Source: Costus lasius (Eukaryota > Streptophyta > Magnoliopsida > Zingiberales > Costaceae). From it: a stretch of DNA of 64,000 nucleotides. Both the position numbers and the translations under genes were made by a program. The DNA lies in contig CM050448.1 of NCBI GenBank assembly GCA_027563935.2, positions 66,473,843-66,537,842 on the forward strand, given 5' to 3'. This document shows, one piece after another, positions 31,940 to 43,097 of this stretch. The notes under the pieces are model-generated. The model made no database searches. It was not told the origin of the DNA and saw nothing but the letters and a program-made list of their open reading frames with translations. Numbering within the stretch: the first letter of the stretch is position 1; the number at the start of each line of letters is the position of its first letter.

Positions 31940-32529
31940 CTACAACTTTATCTTTTTAATCACAATAGGAATTTTATCAAAATATTCAAGCATTGGATCA
32001 TCATAATAATAATAGTTATGTCTTTTATTAGATTCCTCAATAAAGCACAAATTTTCAATTAAATAAAAAGGTTGAGCAATAGATATGGGCAAAGCATCAA
32101 CATGGTGAGATACATCAATTTTTGCAACATTCAAATCATCTACAAGTTCCTCATGTTCATCATCAAACAATTTATCAATATCAAAATTATCAACAAAGTC
32201 AAGATGAGACTCTTCAAAATTAATTTCCTCATGCTTCCCCACAAATAATTCATCATCAGAAGAGTCAAAATCAGAATCATATGAAAAATAAGATTTATCA
32301 ATATTTACAATAGGATCAGAGTTAATCTCAAAAGACTTATCATTAATTTCAACAATATCACCAAAATCACAGTGGGGTTCATCAATGTCTATAATTTTCA
32401 AACCTTCATCATGCTCATCAGATTCAACCATATATAAATTTACATCAAAATCAGAATTATCATCAAAAGAAGGGTTTTCAATTTTAATTTTTTCAACCTT
32501 TTCTTCAAATAAATTATCAGGTAAATCAA
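31940..32529 (-). pseudogene. AthB acidic ORF, C-terminal part
   Basis: Minus-strand frame from LPDNLFEEKVEKI to IVIKKIKL, then a TAG where AthC has AAG. Rich in Asp and Glu (SDFDSSDDELFVGKHEE). Homologous to the AthC ORF and overlapping by about 340 bases the plus-strand copy 33655-33995, so the inversion duplicated this stretch. The expected N-terminus is on the other strand. Confidence 0.8.
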
Positions 32530-32536
32530 TACTTGT

Positions 32537-32554
32537 TGGCGCCGTTGCCGGGGA
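32537..32554 (+). other. AthB primer-binding site, tRNA-Asp (inverted)
   Basis: TGGCGCCGTTGCCGGGGA is a perfect complement of the tRNA-Asp 3' end. It is 1.4 kb from and pointing toward the 5' LTR, so this copy could not be reverse transcribed in its present form. Confidence 0.9.
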
Positions 32555-32809
32555 CCTTAGTTTTGTTAATATCAAAATAGTTATTAGTATTGCTAGACTA
32601 AGTTTTATTTGTTTTTAGATTTAACTTTGTGTTTTTTTTTTGTTTTTGCAGGTTTTGGATATTTTCATAGTTGTGGCAGAACTGTGATATCTAGAAATTT
32701 TGAGTTCGCTTGTGTTTTATATTTTCTATTTTTTTATATATATTCTAAAAAAAGGGGTTTTTATTTGAGTGGTGTTGGATTATCTCTGTTCTTGATAGAT
32801 TTTGAAAAT

Positions 32810-33995
32810 ATGTCTTTTTTATCATAATTCTTGGGCAACTCAAAGAGATAAGGTATGCAATGATGATTCTTCATACACTATTCAAGATAAGGTAAATCAG
32901 TTTTTAGATTCTTGTAGAAAGCCTGAAGATGATCCGTCATACACTCTTCAAGATTATCTCTCTCACCATGTAATCACCTTAAATTTGTATCCTATTAAGA
33001 TTTCTTCAGATAAATGCAATCTTTGTGGAAGTTTTGATCATTATACTCCTGATTGCCATATTTTAGATTCTCCAAATTATGATTCACCAAGTTTTCAAAA
33101 TGACCATTATTATTCTAGTTGGGAAAATCAAACTTCTTCTTATGATGATTGCTCTGATCATGTTTCTGTGCCATGCTTTGAGGATACTGAAATGTCTGAG
33201 CTAAAATCCATGTTTGAAAAAATTATGGCTAAACAAAACCGAATGCTGAGCAATCAAAGTAAGCAAATTGAGGATTTTAAGGGTTCAGTTAATCAAATTT
33301 CTTATCAAGAAGAATCTTTGACTGCTAATACTCAAGAGCTAAATTCTTATGTGTACTCGGGATGTGATATGTGTGGATATTTTGATCATTATACCTCTGA
33401 TTATCCATTTTTAAATCCCAATTTATCAATTAAAGAATCTTATGAATTGTATTCTAGATGGGAAAATCATCAATCTTTGACTGTTAATACTGAATTGCTA
33501 GAAACCCAGATTGCACAGCATGATTGTTTATTTGAGTTTGATACTGAAAAACTTGATTTAGAAAACTCCCCCTGTGATCATGATTGTTTTGAGATTGAGC
33601 CTTATGTGAATATTAATAAATCTCATTCTGATCTTGATAATTTTGATATTAATTTACCTGATAATTTATTTGAGGAAAAGGTTGAGAAAATTGAAATTGA
33701 AAACCCTTCTTTTGATGATAATTCTAATTTTGATGTAAATATATATATGGTTGAATCTGATGAGCATGATGAAGGTTTGAAAATTATAGACATTGATGAA
33801 CCCCACTGTGATTTTGGTGATATTGTTGAAATTAATGATAAGTCTTTTGAGGTTAACTCTGATCCTATTGTAAATATTGATAAATCTTATTTTTCATATG
33901 ATTCTGATTTTGACTCTTCTGATGATGAATTATTTGTGGGGAAGCATGAGGAAATTAATTTTGAAGAGTCTCATCTTGACCTTGTTGATAATTTT
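32810..33995 (+). pseudogene. AthB acidic ORF with CCHC knuckles, N-terminal part
   Basis: The ATG at 32810 is out of frame by one extra T in a T-run; from there the frame reads FYHNSWATQRDK, as in AthC. A zinc knuckle is at 33015-33056 (C-NL-C-GSFD-H-YTPD-C). A second at 33364-33405 has Tyr for the last Cys. Next is a coiled-coil-like part (SMFEKIMAKQNRMLSNQSKQ) similar to the part of AthA Gag after its knuckle, then the acidic region to DLVDNF. The frame runs on into LTR sequence, which is not protein. It probably encoded a Gag-derived RNA-binding protein without capsid. Confidence 0.75.
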
Positions 33996-36064
33996 GTGCA
34001 CGGAATTATCGAAGTAATGAAAATATCGATCCACAGAGACCTACGTGTTAAGCACCAAATAGTTGTATTCTCACTAGCTAAGCAATCGAGTATGATGCGA
34101 GTAAACAATAGGAAAGCGTGCAAAATAAGAGATAATCAAAGAGAGATACATGGGACTAGGGTTTCATCCACCTTAACTTCAATGATTAGATATATAAAAG
34201 GTCCGTCAATCAAATCTTGCTAAAATAAAGACTTAATTTACTTCATAAAAGGATTATGTCACTTTCGTGCAGATAACCACGCAGAGATAAATCTTCAATT
34301 TCGCGCAAGATTTATCCCAGGCTAAAGATAAGTAAATCATCAATCAGAGAATTCTAAGATCACTTTCGTGCATCCGAATTCTAGGTTGATAATCTCTAGT
34401 GGAGTATCAAGGATCACTTTCGTGCATCCGAGTCTCTACACTAGTTTTACTCATGGATCTCCAACGTTCCAATCCTTGCTTTCGCACAAGATCTCCACGT
34501 TTGACAAATAGACTCGATCTATAGATTCATGTTATAATCATGGCAATTAATTTACTAGAACAGATCAAATTAGATCTAACTTAAGGAAGGGATCCTAACA
34601 TGCAATTCTAGGGTTCCAAGTTCTCAAGCAAATCACCTTTCAGTCTCATTGCAAAAACTCTAAAAACATAATTAGTATCATGGACTTATAGAGAGTCTAA
34701 GCACAATCCATCACAAAAGTAAAATTATCATAGCAAAAATTATCATAGCAAAAATTATCATGAAGAAAATAGAAGAGTTATCTAATCATTAAGAATCAAG
34801 GGGATTACACCCCATGTTCCAAAAGAGTGTTAAGCTTGCATGGAGGAAGAAATACAATGAATCATAGTTTAGAACAATTAGAAATTAGAGAAGGAGAAAA
34901 AAACAACGTTACAACACGGGTGTAATGTAAATTACACCCGTAATTTCGTGATGAACAGCGCTGCCATCGCTGTTTTGTTGATTTCTCCTCCGATCGGACT
35001 CCAAATGCTCTGAAACTTCTGTGGCGTCTTTCTCTCCTCCAGGCCAAGCTTCTGAGTGAAAATCACAGCCTGAGGTGCTCTCTACGCCTCCCGGCATGAG
35101 GCCAAACCCTAGCCGCCTCTCTGTTGATTGCTCCCACAAATCTGGATAAAAATTTCTTCTTCCACTTTTTGCGCCTTCCCCTCTTAAATATGAGTCCGTA
35201 GCAACTTTCGGATCCTAATTTGGAGCTCTGGATCAAAAGTTATGGCTCGAACAAGTTTCAGCCGCGGAAAACTCATGATTTTGACTCGAAATTACAGCCG
35301 TGTAATAATTTACGGCAGTGCCGTAAAATCATTATGTGAACGCTGAGTCAAAATTACGGCCCGTAAAATATTTCTCGATCGTGCAGTAAAATCGGACGAG
35401 TTCTCTGGTCTGAATCAGCTAGGAATTACGGCCTGTAAAATGGGTTACGGCAGTGCCGTAAAATCTGCAAAGTTCTCTGTTCTGAAAGCGCTGAAAAATA
35501 CGGCAGTGTAATTCTTTATGGCAGTGCCGTAAAATCAGGAAAACTTTCTATTTGAGAAATCACCAAAATACGGCAGTACTCTGATTTTACAGTAGCAGCA
35601 AAAAATACGGTACCGTAAAATAGGTTACGACACTACCGTATTTTGCAAGGTTACTCCGTTTTACATGAAATTTCTTGGGTGATCTCCTCTTGATGATGGT
35701 AACTCTTCTATGTGTTTGATTTTTCTTGAAAACTCCTTGAAATAGTGCCTTTTTAACTGAAAATCATGAAAAACCAAAACAGAAGTAGACTTTTCAATAT
35801 TCGATGAATTTGACATGAAAACAAGTAAAATATCTTCAATCTAGCATGAAAAGATATCCAAAATGATACAAAATATACTATATATTTTATTGTGAAAACT
35901 CCTTGAAATAGTGCCTTTTTAACTGAAAATCATGAAAAACCAAAACAGAAGTAGACTTTGCAATATTCGATGAATTTGACATGAAAACAAGTAAAATTTC
36001 TTTAATCTAGCATGAAAAGATATCCAAAATGATACAAAATATACTATATATTTTGGTGTCATCA
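33996..36064 (-). repeat. AthB 5' LTR
   Basis: Matches 25355-27424 with a few percent differences and the same 166-bp duplication, but its first ~20 plus-strand bases (TGATAGGATTCTGCAA) are missing at the inversion junction. Followed by target duplication ACCTT. Confidence 0.9.
34251..34502 (-). other. Five-hairpin array in AthB 5' LTR
   Basis: As in the 3' LTR. H1 apical stem is TGC/GCA, fully paired, and its GATC arm faces GATT, giving G-T (G-U in RNA). H5 has one substitution (GGATTATGTC), which breaks a pair. Confidence 0.75.
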
Positions 36065-36069
36065 ACCTT

Positions 36070-36862
36070 CGCTAAAAGCTCATCGGAGTCTATCAAAACC
36101 TCTTCATAACTGGTCGAAACTGACAGGAAATAGCCGAGACCTCATTGCAGCCTCACCCGAGCTCTAGGGAAGAGAAAGATGTCACCGAAGATAGGGTTTT
36201 GGCATGCCCTCTTCTAGCCACATCTCGTCTGTCGAAGGAAGGAAAGAGGGAAGAGCTAGGTCAAGCTCGCCAAGGTCCGCAGTAGCTCGTTGCCAATGGG
36301 GAAAAACTCAATGGACATCAGTGTTCGTCAGGCGCGAGCAAGAGGAGAAATGGCTACAAGAAGTGAGAGGGAGAAAGGTTTTTGTGAGTGATGAAGGCAA
36401 GCTGCTTGGGGAAGAAATAAGAGAGAGAAAGGGAAGCTATTATGCGTTCACGGGCGAGACAAGTTGTTTCATCAAATTGAAATTATTTTACTGTACTCCC
36501 ACATATGTACAGTAACATGATGCGATTTGTTTCTTTTTCTTTTTGGGTGTAACATTCTTATTAGTGATGTCAAGAAAGCAACCAATAACAATTTTCACTA
36601 ACTAATCAGCAGCTATTTCCAAAGCTATGAAAATAAGTTTTCCCAACAACATGCCATCGATTATGTTTATAAAACTTTTTTATGAATGCCACAACCAACT
36701 TGAGTCATTGCATTGATAGTGCACCAAATTTATTATCAGACATAAAGGCTTGTGTTTAAGAGTGAAGTAGTGTCAAGTTCAAAATGATGTGGGAAGACCT
36801 AATTAACAAGCATAACTTACATGATACCAATTGGATTTAAAAATTTTACACAATATGGGAAA
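36070..36862. other. Unassigned sequence between AthB and AthC
   Basis: Not matched to any element in the window. A 103-codon frame (36204-36515, plus) begins MPSSSHISSVEGRKEGRARS; I recognise no domain and give it little weight. TTACTGTAC (36488) and GTACAGTAA (36507) form a 9-bp inverted repeat. The right part is A/T-rich. Confidence 0.4.
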
Positions 36863-36867
36863 AATGG

Positions 36868-38787
36868 TGATATAGGATTCCGCAAGTGCACGGAATTATC
36901 GAAGTAATAAAAATATCGATCCACAGAGATCTTATTGTTAAGTACCAAATAGATGTTTTCTCACTAGCTAAGCAAGCCAAATATGATGAAAGTAAACTAT
37001 GCAGAGAATATGCTAAGGAGATAATCAGAGAGATAAACATGGGACTAGGGTTTCATCCACCTTAATTTCAATGATAAGATATAAATAAAGGTTCGTCAAT
37101 CAAATCTTGCTACGATAAAGACCTAATTTACTTCATAAAGGGATTATCTCACTTTCGTGCAGACAATCATGCAGGGACCAATCCTCGCTTTCATGCAAGA
37201 TCTGTCCCAATGCTAAAGATAAGTAAATCATCAATCAAAGAACTCAAGATCACTTTCGTGCATCCGAATTCTAGGTTGATAATCTCTAGTGGAATCTCAA
37301 GGATCACTTTCGTGCATCCGAGCCTCAACACTAGTTTTACTCATGGATCTCCAACGTTCCGATCCTCACTTTCGTGCAAGATCTCCACGTTTGATAAATA
37401 GACTCGATCCATAGATTCACATTACTATAATGGCAATTAATCTACTAGAACAGATCAAATTAGATCTAACCTAAGGAAGGGATCCTAACATGCAATTCTA
37501 GGGTTCCAAGTTTTTAAGCAATTACCTTTCAGTCAATAACAAAAACTCTAAAAACATGATTAATAACATAGATCTATAGAGAGTCTATGAACAATCCATC
37601 ACAAAAGTAAAATTATCATAGCAAAAAATATCATGACGAAAATAGAAGAGTTATCTAATCATTAAGAATCAAGGGGATTACACCCCATGTCCCAAAATAG
37701 TATTAAGCTTGCATGAAGGAGGAGATACAATAAATCATTATTTTAGAGTGATCAGAAAATAAGAATAAAGGAGAAACAACGTTACAACACGGCTGCAAAA
37801 TCCATTACAGCCGTAATTTGCTTTAATGAACAGCGCTGTCACAGCTGTTTCGTTGATTCCTCCTCCGATCGGACTCCAAACGCTCTGAATCTTCTGTGGT
37901 GTCTTCCTCTCCTCCAAGCGAAGCTTTTGCATGAAAATCACGGCCTGAGGTACCCTCTACGCCTCTCGGCATGAGAACAAACCCTAACCACCTCTCTGTT
38001 GATTGCTCCCTCAAATATGGATAAACATTCGTCCTTTTACTTTGTGCGTCTTCGCCTCTTAAAGATGAGTCCGGAATATCTGTCGGATCTCGATTTGGAG
38101 TTATGGATCCAAAGTTATGGCCTTCGCAAGTTTTGGAGCGAAAAAATCGTGTTTTTGATTGCAATTACAGTACCGTAAAATAAATTACCGTAGTGCCGTA
38201 ATTTCTTCAGAAGTTTCTGATAAAAAATTACCCAAAATACGGTACCCTAAAATAGTTTATGGCCGTGTCATAAAATTGGCTGAGTTCTCTGGTCTGAATC
38301 GCCTAGGAAATACGACACTGTAAAATGGCTTACGGTAGTGCCGTAAAATTAGCAAAAGTCTCTGGTCGGAAACGTCTCAAAATTACGGCCGTATAATTTC
38401 TTACGGTGGTGCCGTAAAATTGTGAAAACTCTCTGTTTGGAAAACTCCCCAAATTACGGCAGGGCATGGATTTTACGATAGCGTATGAAAATACGGTACT
38501 GTAAAATAGGTTACAGTATTGTCGTATTTTGGCTGATTTGCTCCGTTTTGCATGAAATTTCTTGTGTGACCTCTTCTTGATGTTGGGAATCCTTCTATCT
38601 ATTTGATTTTGCTTGAAAACGCCTTGAAATAGTGCCTTTTTACCTGAAAAATCATGAAAAACCAAAATAGAAGTAGACTTTGCAATATTCGGTGAATTTA
38701 GCATAAAAATAAGCAAAAAAATCCTCAATTTAGCATGAAAAGATACATAAAATGATACAAATTATACTATATATTTTGGTGTCATCA
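36868..38787 (-). repeat. AthC 3' LTR
   Basis: Plus-strand ends TGATATAGGATTCC and GTGTCATCA. It includes the hairpin array, the ACGGCTG palindrome (near 37790-37816) and the ACGGC array (38160-38535). Confidence 0.92.
37141..37391 (-). other. Five-hairpin array in AthC 3' LTR
   Basis: On the sense (minus) strand H4 has arms GGGACAGATC and GATTGGTCCC, unlike AthA and AthB but still paired (one mismatch, one G-U). H5 has GATTGTCT/AGATAATC, fully paired with one G-U. H3 is GAATTC/GAGTTC with one U-G. H1 is GATCTT/AGGATC with one U-G. Confidence 0.78.
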
Positions 38788-41381
38788 AAATACATAAGGC
38801 TCAAACTTTGCTTGTCCTCAAGCAAAAATCAAAAATTGATTAAAAGATAAACCTTTTCATGCTCAATAAATTTCTAAAATACAAACTATCAATGAAAAAT
38901 TCCACCAATTGATTTACAAAACTTCAAATAAACATATCATCCTTAGAACTCAACCCTCTAGATCCACAATTCAATCAAATAAAACTTTGCAACTTGTATA
39001 ATAAATAGAATTATCAATCTCATGATTTCACCCAGTTTTCAGTTCAAATTTATTATGCTTTTCTTTACAGGAATTAGGTTTCCAAGATATTTTTCCACAC
39101 ATGATTTTTTTTTTCCTTTTTTTTTAATTTTTTTTATGTATTTTCTTTGTTTTTGCGAAGATGGTATGTACCCACTTAGATACACACTTTTTATTTTTGA
39201 CTTCAACTCTTGTCTTTGGTACCACTGTCAATTTTACACAGTGCCAAGTAGAGGAGTCTTATTATTTTTCATGCATAGACTTCAACCCATGTCTTCGGTA
39301 CCACTATCAATTTTACATAGTGCCAAGTAGGGGAGTCTCTCACTATTTTTATGGATCTTGGATTCTTATTTCCCAACAAATAGCAAAAATAGACTAAACA
39401 TCTACTAGGTTGATCAATTGATCTCAATTCTCAAATCATACTCATATGCTCATTTTATTTAATGGAGTAGTTTCACCTTTAGATCTTATTCATCAAATAA
39501 CACATCTACCCAAAATTTCATGCATCAACCAATGTCAAATTTCAAAAATAGATATGCATTGAAGAAATAAATCTAACATGATAGGGTTTTTCTCTAATCA
39601 CAAGTATAAATACTCACATCATCAAGGAAGACATTTTATCAATAGAAATTTTATCAATAAATCATGCCATCATATGGTAGAAAGTGGATCATATGCTTTC
39701 ATCAATTTTAACAACGCATTTGAATAATATCATCATCAAAACAATGAGTTCCATATATCCATAAAATCATTTTTCAAGAGAAAACCAATAAGTAGTATAA
39801 ATATGATAAAGTCAAAGATGCACTATATGAAATAGTCATTAATAAGAGAGTGCAAGTGATACTCACAAAACTAAATAGATTATGCTCAATCATTGTCAGG
39901 CCAATGCAGCTGGGTCCAAAGATATGCCTTTTGAAAATTTTCTACAAAATTTAAGGTACATAAGGCTCACATAAGGCTCAGATAAAAAACAGTCTTGAAA
40001 ATAATAATGATAAAAATAATTTTCTCAAGGGAGAATCAGAGATGTAGCCAGAGGTCTGAAGAGGATGCCGGTGGAAAGAGTCGAGCAGGCAAGAAGCAGC
40101 TAGCTGAAAAGCTACTGTCAATGATGATGCCGACAGTAGAATGAGTAATCTCTAGTGGCATGCTAGAGATCATAGTCCTGGAGGTGAGATCGTCGGCTGG
40201 TGGGTATGAGAGATAGCTTTGCAAAAATAGAAAATCAGTCACTAATGAATATTCTACTGCATAAATAAAATAAATGGAATAAGAGGCAACAAAAGAAGTA
40301 AGAATCTGCAGATGGTATAATCCAGTGTCGACGGCTGGATACAGAGATGTCAGAGGCAGATGCAGTGGTGGCTAGAGGTGGAAGACAGTTGCTCTTGAAG
40401 ATTTCTGAATCTAGATGCAAAATAAGCAATAACTGGTAGAAAGCAAACTGTGCAGTTTTTGAATTTTTTATGTAAAGTAGCCATACCCTAGAATAAAATT
40501 TAATGATCCAAATAGAAAATGGACAGAACCATGTAATAGAATGAGATATGTTCTTTTCAGACGTATGAAAATTGAAGGATCAAAATCTTTCAGGAATTTA
40601 GGGTATCAACAGAAAGAAGGCTATTCAGATTAAAAACTGCACAAACTGCACAAAAATTAATCAGATTCAAAAAGTTGTTATGTGTCCTAGAATGATCAGA
40701 AAATATTTTCATAAAAATAATTAATCCACAAGGTAGAATGACACACGATCTTCTAATTCCAAGTGAAAAAATCTAGGTTTCAAGTTATTTAAGTATCTTA
40801 AAAACATGCAGCAAAAGTGCTAATCAGAATAGTCAGAAAAATACTGCTGCATAAATTAATCATAATCAAAAAGTTGCTATGTGTTTCAGAATGATCCATA
40901 AATTCTAAAATTCAGAAAAAATATCCAGATGATAGACAAAGATGAGTACTTCGATGTTGTGCCAAAGATCAAAATTTTTCTTAACCTAGTTTCTTAAAAT
41001 TGCAGCGAGAAATCATCTACTCAATAAGCAGAATGCAGTCTTAAAATACAGTACCGTTAAACTCCTTACGGCAGTGCCGTAATTTACAAAGAACCCTCGG
41101 GTTAAAAATGACTTAACAATACGGTACCATGAAAAATATTACGGTAGTACAGTAAAACACCAAAAACTCTCGGGTGGAAATCGGACCCAAAATACGGTAC
41201 CGTAAAGCAGATTACAGTAGTGTCGTATTTTGCACAAAATTTTATTTCTCCTGCAAAATGAACAGAAAAATTAATTCTAAAAATAAACTAAAATAAAAGA
41301 AACTAAACTAAGGTAGAAGTGCTTGGGTTGCCTCCCAAGAAGCGCTAATTTTTAGGTCCATAGCTTGACCAAAAATCAATA
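38788..41381 (-). other. AthC 3' UTR
   Basis: About 2.6 kb without a supported gene. Contents from the LTR outward: TTTGCTTGTCCTCAAGC motif, twin hairpins (39223-39243, 39302-39322), small frame 40242-40036 (see AthB UTR), the empty site for CopH near 40610, an ACGGC palindrome array (41037-41235) and the post-coding hairpin (41321-41346). Confidence 0.7.
41321..41346 (-). other. Post-coding hairpin (AthC)
   Basis: GCTTGGGTTGCCTCCCAAG plus AAGCGCT on the plus strand. Same stem (CTTGGG/CCCAAG) and loop as AthA, just after the acidic-ORF stop. Confidence 0.75.
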
Positions 41382-42791
41382 TCATGGTGAAGTAGGTGAA
41401 TTAGTCCCAAAGTAGATAGCATGTATTTTCCTCCTTTTCCTTTGTCTAAAAAGTTTAGCCACTAATCCAAAAATCCAGAATTTCATGTAAATCACAATCA
41501 AAGTGGCTTTCATAATTATACAGAAATTAAAATCAAAATTTTCAATGATCTTCCTATGTTTGTTAGTAAGCAAAATCATAAGTCCTTTCTTCAACTTTAT
41601 CTTTTCAATTGCAATAAAAGTAGGACTTCCATCAAAATAATCAAGCATTGGATCATCATAATAATAGTCTTTCTGTTCTACATCAGATTCCTCAATAAAG
41701 CACAAATTTTCAAATAGATCAAATTTTTCAACAATAGCGATGGGCAAAACATTAAGGTGAGATTCATGGATATTTGTAATTTTCAAATCATCTTCAGGTT
41801 CCTCATGCTCACAATCAAATAGTTTATCAATATCAAAATCATTATCAAAATCAAGATGAGACTCTTCAAAATCAATTTCCTCATGCTTCCCCACAAATAA
41901 TTCATCATCAGAAGAGTCAAAATCAGAATCATATGAAAAAGAATTAATAGAATCAGAGTTGACCACAAGAGATTTATCATTAATTTCAAAAATATCACCA
42001 AAATCACAGTGGGGTTCATTAATGTCTATAATTTTTGAACCTTCATCATGCTCATCAGATTTAACCATAAATAAGTTTTCATCAAAATCAGAATTATCAT
42101 CAAAAGAAGGTTTTTCAATTTCAATTTTCTCAAACTTTTTCTCAACTAAACTATCAAAGGAATCAATTTTACAATCATCAAAATTAGAGTGAGATTCATG
42201 AATATTCACATAAGGCTCAATCTCAAAACAATCATAATCAGTGGGGGAATTTTCTAAATCAAGTTTTTCAGTATTAAACTCAAATAAACATGCTTGTTGT
42301 GCAATCTGGGTTTCTAGCAATTCAGTATTAGCAGTCAAAGATTTTCCTTGAAAAGGAATTTGGTTAACTAAACCCTTAGGATCTTCAATTTGCTTTCTTT
42401 GATCGGTCAGGATTTGTCTCTGTTCAGCAATATTTTTTTCTTGATGAGCCATAAATCTTTCTAACATAGTCTCTAAGTTAGATTTTTTAGTATCCTCAAA
42501 TCATGGCACAGAAACATGATCATGGCAATCATCATAAAAAGAATTTTGATTTTCCCAACTAGAATAATCATGATCATCTTGATAATATGGTAAATTGGGA
42601 TTTGCATGATTTCTAAATTGACAATTATAAACATAATGATTAGAAGACTTACAAATATTACAATAAATAAGAGGAATATTGTCTAATTTCCATATTTCTC
42701 CAAGAGTCATCTGTGAATAATCTTTATGCTCACCTTGTGGCAAGTATCTCTTACCTCTTTCAGAAGCCCATGAATTATGATAAAAAGACAT
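41382..42791 (-). pseudogene. AthC acidic ORF: CCHC knuckle, acidic middle, hydrophobic/basic C-terminus
   Basis: ATG 42791 opens MSFYHNSWASERGK. One frame of about 469 residues runs to 41382, broken only by a TGA at 42501-42503 where AthB has TGC (Cys). The zinc knuckle is at 42621-42662 (C-NI-C-KSSN-H-YVYN-C). Residues ~109-160 resemble the part of Athila Gag after the knuckle (MLERFMAHQEKNIAEQRQ, NTELLETQIAQQA). The middle is Asp/Glu-rich. Around residues 420-448 it is hydrophobic (KATLIVIYMKFWIFGLVAKLF region), then RQRKRRKIHAIYFG. A Gag-derived RNA-binding protein, perhaps membrane-associated, is my inference. One substitution separates it from an open frame. Confidence 0.8.
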
Positions 42792-42994
42792 ATTCTTTTT
42801 TCAGAATATCTAACAAAAATGAAAAATCTAAAACACAAGTAAATTCACAAATTTCAGAAATTCTCAGTTCTGTCACAACTGTGAAAATCCAAAACCTGCA
42901 AAAAGAAAAGAAAAAAAAAACAAAGTTAAATCTAAAACAAATAAAACCTAGTCTAGCAATACTAAGAACTATTTTCATATTAACAAAACTAAGG

Positions 42995-43089
42995 TCCCTG
43001 GCAACGGCGCCAAAAACTTGATAGACCTTAAGGTAACACTACAAGTTTGGCACGTGTATACTTTGGACTAATCCCCAGCAACGGCGCCA
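42995..43089 (-). other. Tandem primer-binding sites of AthC
   Basis: Two tRNA-Asp PBS copies on the minus strand: 43072-43089 next to the 5' LTR and 42995-43012 further in. Each differs from the consensus by one base. The inner copy is preceded (in sense) by TCTATCAAG, resembling an LTR end, and 59 bases separate them. Confidence 0.85.
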
Positions 43090-43097
43090 AAAAAACT

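Larger units (their letters stand above)
32530..33995 (+). other. Inverted 5' interior of AthB
   Basis: This block reads PBS, 5' UTR and acidic-ORF N-terminus on the plus strand while both LTRs and the rest of the interior are on the minus strand. The left junction follows a CAATACTT stretch and the right junction is GTGCACGG inside the LTR end, with the terminal ~20 LTR bases missing. Confidence 0.85.
25355..36064 (-). mobile_element. AthB: non-autonomous Athila-like element with internal inversion
   Basis: Two minus-strand LTRs (25355-27424 and 33996-36064) are flanked by a perfect 5-bp duplication ACCTT. The interior has no gag capsid, protease, RT or integrase. It holds a 3' UTR, part of an acidic ORF on the minus strand (to 32529), then a plus-strand block (32530-33995) carrying the PBS and the start of the same ORF: the 5' part of the interior is inverted. 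A copia solo LTR is nested at 29177-31145. Without it the element is about 8.7 kb. Confidence 0.88.

Noticed and set aside
33996..34223. Extension of the AthB acidic ORF into the LTR
   Set aside because: The last 75 codons are antisense LTR sequence fused by the inversion; the same words occur as LTR in 25372-25598.
36204..36515. 103-codon open frame in unassigned DNA
   Set aside because: No domain, no supporting neighbours, composition not distinctive; insufficient to call a gene.
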